Shown in pieces: positions 1 to 6,555 of a DNA stretch of 64,000 bases. The position numbers and the translations under genes were made by a program. The notes below the pieces were generated by a model. It did not search any database. It was not told the DNA's origin and saw only the letters and a program-made list of their open reading frames with translations. Position 1 is the stretch's first letter; each line of letters begins with the position of its first letter. The stretch comes from Acetitomaculum ruminis DSM 5522 (lineage in GTDB: Bacteria > Bacillota > Clostridia > Lachnospirales > Lachnospiraceae), in assembly GCF_900112085.1 (NCBI RefSeq), contig NZ_FOJY01000004.1, positions 62,001 to 126,000 on the forward strand. The letters run 5' to 3'.

Positions 1-841
1 GTCTATCCATGTCACCGCACACTTCACAGGTACGATTGTCAAGGGTAGACAGCACTTCATATGCATCAAGCCCAAGCTCTTTATAGCTGTCTTTTTCTGC
101 CAAGGTAGTAAAATAAGCTTGCTCTGTTAATACAAGTCTTTTTACTGCATACTTTGATGTATTTAATACATTTGCTATATTTTTTATTGTTCTTTTAGGT
201 CCCATTCCAGAAAGAACCATTGCTGTAAGCTCTTTATCTATGGTATTAATAAGCAAAAGCTTATTTCCCCATAGCTTTGAAGAAAAATTTGTACCATCCA
301 CAGACCAGGGCTTACTTATAATCTTCTGGATGTAATTATTATCAAGCTTTGAAACATCAAAACCTATACCGACACCTCTTTGTATTTCAAAAAGACTTTT
401 GTAAAAGGTGTTTTTATACACATCACTAACTACTTTATCCACATCATCCACTAAACCACCTGTGGCAAGTTCTATCTGAGCTCTTACTTCAAGTTTTAAG
501 GCTTCAAGTCTGTTTATATGATACTTTGCAGATGCGTTTTCAAGCTCTTTCATGAAATTCTTTGAAGCAGCATTTTTCTTTCCTGCTTTTATATATTGCT
601 CTACGCTCCATTTAAGCTCTTTTAATTCATCCGAATTTAAAAGCCTTCTGGCTTCTTCTATGGATACATTATTATTTTCTGCTGCTCTTCCATACCAGGC
701 TTCTATTTTGTTATTTATGGCCATTTCGCAATTTCGATACTTCTCTTCAAGATTTGTGATATATTCCACAGATAAATTATTTGCAGCCTGTTCTATTTCT
801 TTATATCTTTTTCTCCAGTAGTCTTTGCTGTTTTTTCTCAT
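1..841 (-). CDS. Phage minor head protein, SPP1 gp7 / head morphogenesis family (C-terminus cut by window edge)
   Basis: An open frame starts with ATG at 841 and runs off the left edge, with about 280 residues visible. It is preceded by a GAGG ribosome-binding site and an in-frame stop just upstream, which supports this start. The N-terminal half is Lys/Glu-rich and helical. The visible end has the typical gp7-family segment: K-R-x-x-x-T-E-Q-A-Y-F, then L-S-T-L-D-x-R-T-C-x-x-C at residues about 268-278, where the paired cysteines probably bind metal. In tailed phages these proteins sit inside the capsid, are made next to the portal, and help DNA exit. The usual upstream neighbours (terminase, portal) are absent here. 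Family assignment is from motif memory. Confidence 0.8.
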   Translation of the reverse strand, partial: MRKNSKDYWRKRYKEIEQAANNLSVEYITNLEEKYRNCEMAINNKIEAWYGRAAENNNVSIEEARRLLNSDELKELKWSVEQYIKAGKKNAASKNFMKELENASAKYHINRLEALKLEVRAQIELATGGLVDDVDKVVSDVYKNTFYKSLFEIQRGVGIGFDVSKLDNNYIQKIISKPWSVDGTNFSSKLWGNKLLLINTIDKELTAMVLSGMGPKRTIKNIANVLNTSKYAVKRLVLTEQAYFTTLAEKDSYKELGLDAYEVLSTLDNRTCEVCGDMDR

Positions 842-950
842 TTGCCTCGCTTTCCAAGTCAGTCAAGAAATGACCAACTTATATATTTTTTATTTCCCAT
901 ACATAATACACTAAGACGAACAAAAGTTTTAGTGTGAATTTTAGGTTTTG

Positions 951-1054
951 TATCCTGCTGCCTATCGGAATTTATCCTGCTGCCGTAATAGCAATAAAAA
1001 AGCACCCCTTCCTTAGGATGCTTTTCGCTCTTTTGGCTAGATTGTCCTGCTGCC
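951..1054 (-). repeat. Three direct copies of a 10-bp GGCAGCAGGA motif
   Basis: On the minus strand the 10-mer GGCAGCAGGA occurs at 1054-1045, 984-975 and 962-953. The copies start 70 and 22 bases apart, the latter close to two helical turns. They lie between the late-regulator-like gene and the head-protein gene and flank a terminator-like hairpin. A protein-binding or packaging site is possible; no function is shown. Confidence 0.6.
998..1025 (-). terminator. Rho-independent terminator between late-regulator-like gene and head gene
   Basis: On the minus strand AAAAGCATCC pairs with GGGTGCTTTT across a short loop and runs into a T tract. Ending transcription just before the head gene would make late genes depend on antitermination or another promoter. 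Confidence 0.6.
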
Positions 1055-1066
1055 ATGTATAAAATA

Positions 1067-1453
1067 TTAATTTGTCTTTGGTAACTCTATCATTTCCAAA
1101 CCGGCAGCTCTTATCTTATATGCCTTTCTTTCTGTTATGTTAAGGGCTTTTGCTATCCTATACCAAGATATATTTTTTATATAATACACATATAAAACGC
1201 ACCTTTCAGGACACATAGGTAATTTGGAGATTGCTGTAAGTACCTTCTTCTTTGCCAGATAACATTCTTCTCTTTGTTTCTTTAATTTTTCCTGTAAGCC
1301 TTCTTTTTTTATCATATACATCTCTGTCCCTTTAGCCCTGTATAGGTCTTGCAGCGTAAAATTATCCATATCAATTAAAGCTTTTTTGAGAGCTCTTTCA
1401 TTAGATTTGGCTTTTATATAGCTTTTCATGAATTTGTCTTTTTCAACATCCAC
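1067..1453 (-). CDS. Small sigma-like phage late transcription regulator (ArpU/DUF1492-like)
   Basis: A 128-residue basic protein starting with GTG at 1453. The N-terminal two thirds are a Lys/Glu-rich helical region. The C-terminal third reads as a sigma region-4-like helix-turn-helix (residues about 90-120, with ISWYRIAKAL and ERKAYKIRAAG). Proteins of this size and layout commonly sit at the junction between phage early and late genes and activate late transcription. It overlaps the preceding 57-residue gene by 11 bases, so the two are probably translationally coupled. The family call is by architecture; no target site is proven, though GGCAGCAGGA repeats lie just downstream. Confidence 0.6.
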   Translation of the reverse strand: MDVEKDKFMKSYIKAKSNERALKKALIDMDNFTLQDLYRAKGTEMYMIKKEGLQEKLKKQREECYLAKKKVLTAISKLPMCPERCVLYVYYIKNISWYRIAKALNITERKAYKIRAAGLEMIELPKTN

Positions 1454-1616
1454 TATTTTTTTCTAACTCCTTTTTTTGAATGTCATATCTTAAAAGCTTA
1501 ATCTCTACAAAAATCTGTTTAGTCATATATATTGCAAAACCTAAAGCCCTTGCAATAATTATTATCATTAATGCAACTAATACCATTAGAATTAATGTTA
1601 CTATGCTTAATCCCAT
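1443..1616 (-). CDS. Small single-pass membrane protein, unknown function
   Basis: A 57-residue frame with a strong GGAGGGGG Shine-Dalgarno sequence a few bases before its ATG. Residues about 4-30 form one continuous hydrophobic stretch (Leu/Ile/Val/Ala/Met), followed by a short charged C-terminal tail rich in Lys and Glu. This predicts an N-terminal membrane anchor with a cytoplasmic tail. It lies between the 344-residue gene and the late-regulator-like gene and overlaps the latter. Its place in the early/late junction is not typical of holins, but a small membrane role in the phage cycle cannot be excluded. No family is recognised. Confidence 0.65.
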   Translation of the reverse strand: MGLSIVTLILMVLVALMIIIIARALGFAIYMTKQIFVEIKLLRYDIQKKELEKNSGC

Positions 1617-1629
1617 TTCCTTCCCCCTC

Positions 1630-2664
1630 CTATATATCTAAAGTCTGCTCTGCTCCAACTAAAGCATCTAAAGAAACTCCTAACTCATTAGCCAGGTCAT
1701 AATTTTTCTTTCCCTGTTTCCTTAGGCTTACAAGCTCTGACCAACTGATGCCTATATCACATACTGTTTTGGGCAACTTATCTGAATGACCACTTTGAAT
1801 CAAGATGTCTGCCACCTTAACCCTTGATAATTTTGTAATTTTTACTATTTTATTAAAGCTCTTTCCTTCTTTTGCTGCCTTAATAACTTTGTCTTTAATG
1901 CTATCTTCTACTGCTGCAACATTTATTTTTTGAACTGCCGTCTTTTCTTCTTTGGGTGTCACTTTTTCTTCTTTGGCTGTCACTTTCTCTTCTTTGGCTG
2001 TCACTTTCTCTTCTTTGGCTGCTGCCTGCTCTTTTTCTTTAGCTTCTTTCTTTTCTTCTGTAACTGTTGGGGAAGCATCTTCTAACATGTTTACAAGCAT
2101 CCAATCAAGCCCCAGCTTTTTAATTACCGCTTTATAAATAGGCTTTGCTCCGGTTCCTTTTTTTACAGCCTCTTCTATAGGTTCTCCCTTATTAATTGCC
2201 GGAAGGATTCTTCTTTGAAGGTCTGCCCAATATTTAGACATTACTTTTTTATTTATATTTAGCTTATCTTGAATTTCATCTAGCTTAACACCTTTTTGAA
2301 GCATTTTAATACCTTTGGCAATCGTATTTACCTTTTCTTTAAACTCTTCATCAGAAGGAAGCTTTATTTCTTCTTTCTTTTCAGGCTTTTTTTCTTCCAA
2401 AACTTCTTCCTTCACAAGCTCTTTTTCTTCTTTGGAAGGTTCTTCCTTTTCTACAGTCATATCTTCAGGATCTAATTTAATCTCTATTAAATTCTGATTC
2501 TGGTATTTATCACTTTTTTCTGCTTCCATAACCAGGAGTATTTTATTTTCAAAGTTCATTTTTGAAAGTTGTATCAGATTTATATTTTTATCAAGTTTTT
2601 CCGCAATTAATATTTCTTTTTCAATATTCTCAATAATTTCACTCTTAGTAATCTCTTTAAACAT
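1630..2664 (-). CDS. Phage hypothetical protein with Lys/Glu-rich linkers and HTH-like segments
   Basis: A 344-residue protein with an AAGGAG site before its ATG. It has three folded-looking parts separated by low-complexity charged linkers: residues 1-65; about 105-195 (with a DEIQDKLNINKKVMSKYW segment resembling a helix-turn-helix); and about 250-344 (with FNKIVKITKLSRVKVADIL and KKNYDLANELGVSLDALVG, both HTH-like). The second linker, about residues 205-245, contains tandem copies of the heptad K-E-E-K-V-T-A. This suggests a multi-HTH DNA- or RNA-binding protein with flexible spacers. No named family is recognised. Confidence 0.75.
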   Translation of the reverse strand: MFKEITKSEIIENIEKEILIAEKLDKNINLIQLSKMNFENKILLVMEAEKSDKYQNQNLIEIKLDPEDMTVEKEEPSKEEKELVKEEVLEEKKPEKKEEIKLPSDEEFKEKVNTIAKGIKMLQKGVKLDEIQDKLNINKKVMSKYWADLQRRILPAINKGEPIEEAVKKGTGAKPIYKAVIKKLGLDWMLVNMLEDASPTVTEEKKEAKEKEQAAAKEEKVTAKEEKVTAKEEKVTPKEEKTAVQKINVAAVEDSIKDKVIKAAKEGKSFNKIVKITKLSRVKVADILIQSGHSDKLPKTVCDIGISWSELVSLRKQGKKNYDLANELGVSLDALVGAEQTLDI

Positions 2665-2683
2665 ATTTGCTCCTTTTTTACTT

Positions 2684-3109
2684 TTAACCTTTAATTAAAC
2701 TTGGATTCTGTGTAATTGTTACTTCTACCCTTGGCTCTTCTCCATAGGTTTTTTCGACTGCTGCCTTTATGATTTGCTTATCATCTTCATATGCATGATT
2801 ATTTAGTGCATCACACACACATTTAGCGATATTATCAAAGTCAGGCTTTTTACAAGGTCTTATTGCTCCTTGAAGCATCAAAACCTTTTTCTTTTTGGAT
2901 GTACTTTTGGGTATAGCAAAAATAGCTTTGATTTCAATTTCAATAATTGCTTCAGCTCCCAAATTACACCCACCGGCATCATAAAAACATGCAATTACTT
3001 TCTTTTCATACTCTTTTGACTTTTTAGGGGTATATGTTCCCCATTTAGTAACTCTTGGTCTTGCTTTTCCCACGGGTTGCCCTGGGATAATAAAATTAAT
3101 CATCTTCAT
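2684..3109 (-). CDS. rusA: RusA-family crossover junction endodeoxyribonuclease
   Basis: RusA resolves Holliday junctions and branched DNA; phages use it in replication, recombination and packaging. The protein (141 residues) begins with the typical beta strand I-I-P-G-Q-P-V-G-K-A-R-P-R. It carries the acidic catalytic set in K-P-D-F-D-N-I-x-K, then D-A-L-N and Y-E-D-D. I place the start at the internal ATG at 3109, which has AAGG five bases upstream, rather than the longer frame from 3139. The start overlaps the end of the upstream gene by 14 bases. It lies in the replication module with SSB and Rep. Confidence 0.88.
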   Translation of the reverse strand: MKMINFIIPGQPVGKARPRVTKWGTYTPKKSKEYEKKVIACFYDAGGCNLGAEAIIEIEIKAIFAIPKSTSKKKKVLMLQGAIRPCKKPDFDNIAKCVCDALNNHAYEDDKQIIKAAVEKTYGEEPRVEVTITQNPSLIKG

Positions 3110-3596
3110 CTGCCTTTTTAAAATCTTTAGTAGGGTCAATTCTTTTACCCCAGTTAATACTCATTTCAATTTGTCTTTCTTCTTTGACCTTGTTTATCAG
3201 CTCATCCCATGACACCATACCTTCTGCCATTCTGTGGGTATTACCCTCGAACAATCCATAGAAGGCTGTAAGTTCTTCTTTATCCCATCCCCAGCCATCT
3301 ATTAGTATACAAAATGCCATGATCATATAAGTATCCAGAGTTGTCTGCTCAACTTCTGCTGCAAACTCTTCTAGTATCTCTTTTACAGCTTTCAAATTTA
3401 ACTCTAAAGGGATATAGCAGGCATTCCTTCTTACAAGCTCTTCTCTAAAGTTTTCAATTCCTTCTTCATCAATTCTTTTTAGAGCCCAGGCTGCACCGTT
3501 GAGTCTAGCTTCCTCTGTATTTTTAAATCTCTTTTTTGTAAGATTCTTAAAAATAAGCTGGCCTTTAATTATGTCATTAACTACGTCAAGTCGCAT
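3096..3596 (-). CDS. Phage hypothetical protein, replication module
   Basis: A 166-residue, mostly helical acidic protein with a conserved-looking core around residues 75-125 (D-T-Y-M-I-M-A-F-C-I-L-I-D-G-W-G-W). Its start overlaps the end of the preceding gene and its end overlaps the rusA start, so it is part of one tightly packed operon. I do not recognise a family. Its position between SSB and RusA suggests a DNA-replication or recombination accessory role, by context only. Confidence 0.7.
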   Translation of the reverse strand: MRLDVVNDIIKGQLIFKNLTKKRFKNTEEARLNGAAWALKRIDEEGIENFREELVRRNACYIPLELNLKAVKEILEEFAAEVEQTTLDTYMIMAFCILIDGWGWDKEELTAFYGLFEGNTHRMAEGMVSWDELINKVKEERQIEMSINWGKRIDPTKDFKKADEDD

Positions 3597-3795
3597 TTGC
3601 TACTCCTTTTTTCCAGTTGATATATACATTTCTCATTTCAATCCAGGGAATATGCCCCCTTTTCTTGGTGCATATTGTCTTTAATGTGCCTTTTTGAATC
3701 TTTTTACAGATTTTTGTCCACTCATACGAAAAATAAGCTTCCCAGATTTTCCCTTCCAAATCTTCACTTGCATCCAAGCTATTAATTTTTTTCAT
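3586..3795 (-). CDS. Small phage protein, unknown
   Basis: A 69-residue basic protein with a good AAGGAG site before ATG at 3795. It contains several Trp and Lys residues and two Cys (about positions 30 and 42), too few for a clear zinc site. It overlaps the next gene by 11 bases. No family recognised. Confidence 0.6.
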   Translation of the reverse strand: MKKINSLDASEDLEGKIWEAYFSYEWTKICKKIQKGTLKTICTKKRGHIPWIEMRNVYINWKKGVANAT

Positions 3796-3843
3796 AAGTA
3801 CTCCTTCCTGTTTAGAGGTATAGCTTTAAGCTATATCGAACTC

Positions 3844-4320
3844 CTAAGAAAAAGGTAGCTCATCAACTAGAGAATCATCTATCATCATAAAATCGCTTCC
3901 ACTGCTGCCTGATGAATTACCGGAATAATTTCCGGAATAATTATTAGCTCCTGGCTGACTGTTTCCTGTATTTTCAGAGTAGCTTTTGCTACTATCCTGG
4001 CTTTTACTTTCAGCAAATTCTATTTCTTCCACAATAATCTGAACACTATATACTTTTTGCCCATCACGATTTGTATAGTTATCATTTTGGACACGACCCG
4101 TTAAAAGGATTTTAGTACCTTTGTTTAGATACCGGTCACAAAACTCTGCCAGCTTGCCAAAGCAAGTGCAATTAAAGAAGTCTGCAGCAGCTCCACCTTC
4201 TCTTTTAAACTTTCGGTCAACGGCCAGGGAGAATCTTGCTATACAAGTTTGTTCTTCTCCATTTGACCATCTGACATCCGGGTCTCTACATAATCGACCC
4301 ATTAAAATAATTTTGTTCAT
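3844..4320 (-). CDS. ssb: Phage-encoded single-stranded DNA-binding protein
   Basis: A 158-residue SSB. Residues 1-105 form the OB fold (start MNKIILMGRL, then TCIARFSLAVDR and FFNCTCFGKLAEF). A Ser/Asn/Gly-rich linker follows, and the protein ends with the acidic D-E-L-P-F tip that binds partner proteins. It coats ssDNA during replication. The AAGGAG site and ATG at 4320 fit. It sits directly downstream of the Rep gene, and an ssDNA-generating replication mode would need it. Confidence 0.95.
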   Translation of the reverse strand: MNKIILMGRLCRDPDVRWSNGEEQTCIARFSLAVDRKFKREGGAAADFFNCTCFGKLAEFCDRYLNKGTKILLTGRVQNDNYTNRDGQKVYSVQIIVEEIEFAESKSQDSSKSYSENTGNSQPGANNYSGNYSGNSSGSSGSDFMMIDDSLVDELPFS

Positions 4321-4367
4321 ATTACTGAACTCCTTTCTTTGAATATATTTTTGATAATAATTATTAT

Positions 4368-5138
4368 TTATCCACTTTTTATTTTGACTTCCGTATATTG
4401 CAGGTATGAAAATCCTGTATATGGATTAACTCCCTGAACTATGGAATCTTTATCTATGTAATAGCCTTCTCTTGGCTTTATTCCCTCATTAATTACTTTT
4501 TTAAGAGTCCATCTTTTATATATTTTTCTTTCCGGTTCAGGTCTGATTAGATTCCTGGAAGAAGAATATTTAACAAGTTCCTTTTTCTCTTCTTCAGGAA
4601 ACATAGACATCTGTTCATCCTGTTCATCATTTGGCTTTTTAACAATATATTTGGCTAAATTGTCATATCCACCGGAATCATATAAGGTCTGGAAGTTCAC
4701 TCTTCCATATTCCCAGGCAGATTGTATTATTATATCTGTTGCCGGGTCCCCTTTTGTTCGATTGCATAAGAAATGTATATGGATTCCACCACGGCTTCCT
4801 ATCTCGACTCTATATATGAATTTCAAATCATTATCTTTCTTTTTGTAATCTCTTCTTAATCGCCTTAAAAATTTTGCTAAATCCTTTTTTACTTCATCAA
4901 GTGGTTTCCTAGTGCCTTTTGGATATTTTAGGCAGCACCAAAAGTCATGCTCTTTAAAATTTGCTTTGATTAATCTTCTAATCTTCTTTTCCTTCTGGTA
5001 TTGATTTTGTTTTTTTATTTGATCAGGAGTGGCTTTTAACTTCTTTTGCCTTTTTTCTCCCTTAGCTCCATACTGACCAGCCCACTTAAATTCATATTCA
5101 ACTGATTCTTTAAAAGTCCATGTATCTTTCCAATACAT
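4368..5138 (-). CDS. HUH-type rolling-circle replication initiator (Rep)
   Basis: A 256-residue basic protein with the three motifs of HUH endonucleases in order. These are a hydrophobic strand with F-W-C-C-L-K-Y (residues about 66-72); the metal-binding G-G-I-H-I-H-F (H120 and H122); and the nicking-tyrosine motif Y-I-V-K-K (Y164, K167, K168). Such proteins nick one strand at an origin, attach through the tyrosine, and start rolling-circle replication. The fold resembles the G2P/ORF2 type of small phages and plasmids. It is followed by ssb and preceded by an 0.8 kb hairpin-rich gap that may hold its nick site. Start ATG at 5138 is preceded by AAAAGGA. Confidence 0.85.
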   Translation of the reverse strand: MYWKDTWTFKESVEYEFKWAGQYGAKGEKRQKKLKATPDQIKKQNQYQKEKKIRRLIKANFKEHDFWCCLKYPKGTRKPLDEVKKDLAKFLRRLRRDYKKKDNDLKFIYRVEIGSRGGIHIHFLCNRTKGDPATDIIIQSAWEYGRVNFQTLYDSGGYDNLAKYIVKKPNDEQDEQMSMFPEEEKKELVKYSSSRNLIRPEPERKIYKRWTLKKVINEGIKPREGYYIDKDSIVQGVNPYTGFSYLQYTEVKIKSG

Positions 5139-5884
5139 CTATCCATTTCCTTTTGACATTTTTTACTCATTTTGGGTTTCCACATCTATCTTTAAATTTT
5201 TAAACTTTATATTCTAAAATTTTTAACCTTAAATTTTTAATTTATTTTCTTTAATTATTTTTTTATATTTTTTCTTTTTAATTTTGACTGATAACTTTTT
5301 TGTGTCGTAACTTTAATATACTTATAGTGTTACAAAAGGGCATTTTAAGCCGTTTTGTAATTTTAAGAAATTTCTGGATTTTATCCTTTGAAATTCACAG
5401 GAAACCAAAGGATTTTTATTCGTTTAGTTTTAAAAATCTAAAACTTATGTTTTGATTCCTAAAAATAATCTTTAGGAGAGAACTGCTTTTTGCAATTCTT
5501 CCCTAAAGATTTATCCTTAATTTCTTATAAGCCTCTCCTTCCTACCTCTTAAGCTATGGAAATTGCTCTTGCCTACCCTTAGGTATTATAGATAGGCAAA
5601 ATATGGATTCGTTCATGAATGTAAGTTTTTTCTTTTTTGACAGCTCTTATGTTTTTTTGACGATTCTAATTTATCTCTTATAACTTAAGAGGTTACTGGT
5701 AAATGACACAGCTAATTTTAAACTGCTAAATTCAATAAAATTGACTAATTAAGTATGGAAAATCTTCATAGTAATATTTCTATTTGTGTTATTGTAATAA
5801 ATGTAATATTTTAACTGTGTCTGTTATTAAGTTACGTTTGTATGCACAAAAAATGTTTTTATAGTTTCTTTTCGGGCCCGAAAG
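5139..5884. other. Gene-free, hairpin-rich region upstream of Rep; candidate replication origin
   Basis: No convincing coding frame is present. At least five inverted repeats are visible: 5330-5360 (TTACAAAA...TTTTGTAA, 11-12 pairs); 5383-5413 (ATCCTTTG/CAAAGGAT); 5467-5511 (AATCTTTAGG/CCTAAAGATT, extended inside by AGAA/TTCT and TGC/GCA); 5569-5599 (TTGCCTA/TAGGCAA); and 5675-5691 (CTCTTA/TAAGAG). HUH replicons place their nick site in or beside such structures. Alternatively this is a long structured leader for rep. The nick site is not identified. Confidence 0.5.
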
Positions 5885-5943
5885 AGCACATCCCGGGAAT
5901 CGAACCACGGACAGCTTTAAAAGGCTGTTCCACCATATGTGCT
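5885..5943 (-). ncRNA. tRNA-Lys-like structure lacking a D-arm
   Basis: On the minus strand a perfect 7-bp acceptor (AGCACAT/ATGTGCT) encloses only 8 bases in place of the D-arm. An anticodon-like hairpin follows (ACAGC/GCTGT, 8-base loop containing TTT), then a T-arm with the normal TTCGATT loop and one bulged base in its stem. Total about 59 nt against 73-76 for a real tRNA; no CCA is encoded. It lies 8 bases after the stop of the 93-residue gene. It is probably derived from a tRNA but unlikely to decode. Confidence 0.6.
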
Positions 5944-5950
5944 TAATTTT

Positions 5951-6232
5951 TTAAGACATTAACATTCTTTGCTTTTGCTTGCTCCAGCGTATTAATCCAT
6001 TTTCAACGATTTTTGTAATTTCTTCTTCTGACATAGGTCTGTCTACTATTCCGCAATAAATTACATTGGGATCTGGGCTTTTAACCCTGGACATTTTCCA
6101 TTCATCAAATATCCAAGATGTATGTACTTCCTTCTTGTTGGTATCATAATTTACCTGGTAATAAATTCCGCTATCCGCTGATAGAAGCTTTGAAGCCACT
6201 GCCAGCTCATCAACTCCTTTAATATTTGTCAT
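5951..6232 (-). CDS. Phage hypothetical protein (93 aa)
   Basis: A 93-residue protein with AAAGGAG before its ATG; the start overlaps the stop of the preceding 50-residue gene (TAATG arrangement), so translation is probably coupled. It contains a YYQVNYDTNKKEVHTSWIFDEW segment suggestive of a small beta sheet and a helical C-terminus (MSEEEITKIVENGLIRWSKQK). No named family is recognised. It lies in the early lytic operon. Confidence 0.7.
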   Translation of the reverse strand: MTNIKGVDELAVASKLLSADSGIYYQVNYDTNKKEVHTSWIFDEWKMSRVKSPDPNVIYCGIVDRPMSEEEITKIVENGLIRWSKQKQRMLMS

Positions 6233-6384
6233 TATGCTCTCTCCTTTAAAATTTCATCATAAAATCCCACACTGCTTATAGCTCCGTTATCAATGGTGAC
6301 GTACATATTGTTGTCTTCTAATAGAATTAATAAGCGTTCAATGCTTATATCTTTTAGAATGTCGCATAAATATCTTTCTATCAT
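6232..6384 (-). CDS. Small phage protein (50 aa), unknown
   Basis: A short frame with an AAGGAG site nine bases before ATG at 6384 and a stop that shares a base with the next start (TAATG). The sequence is mixed alpha/beta (MIERYLCDILKDISIERLL, then YVTIDNGAISSVGFY). The clean ribosome-binding site and overlap with its neighbour are the main evidence that it is real. Confidence 0.6.
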   Translation of the reverse strand: MIERYLCDILKDISIERLLILLEDNNMYVTIDNGAISSVGFYDEILKERA

Positions 6385-6461
6385 TTAAATTTTCTCCTTG
6401 TTTTGTTTAGTTTTTGACCCTTTCCAAGGTCTTTAATTTTTCCGTTTCGAATTAATCCGAT

Positions 6462-6509
6462 TGTGCAGTCAGGGAATCGAACCCTGACAAGCTTAACCAT
6501 AAGCTGCAC
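6462..6509 (-). ncRNA. Mini tRNA-like structure: acceptor plus perfect T-arm only
   Basis: On the minus strand GTGCAG pairs with CTGCAC as an acceptor (seventh pair mismatched). A perfect 17-nt T-arm (CAGGG, loop TTCGATT, CCCTG) follows. Only 16 bases lie between the 5' acceptor strand and the T-arm, so both D and anticodon arms are missing or vestigial. Length is about 48 nt. Acceptor plus T-arm is the part recognised by RNase P and RNase Z, so an RNA-processing signal is a reasonable guess. Confidence 0.6.
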
Positions 6510-6555
6510 TTCGTTGATAAGTATATATGTGTTGGACTGTAAGGAAGTTTAAGGA

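Noticed and set aside
859-1056. 65-residue minus-strand frame before the head gene
   Set aside because: It runs through the GGCAGCAGGA repeats and a terminator hairpin and has no fold-like pattern.
1952-2497. Ser/Phe-rich plus-strand frames opposite the 344-residue gene
   Set aside because: They mirror the Lys/Glu-rich linkers of the real gene on the other strand.
5885-5943. Functional phage tRNA-Lys
   Set aside because: The D-arm is missing, the anticodon loop has 8 bases and the T-stem has a bulge; decoding is unlikely.
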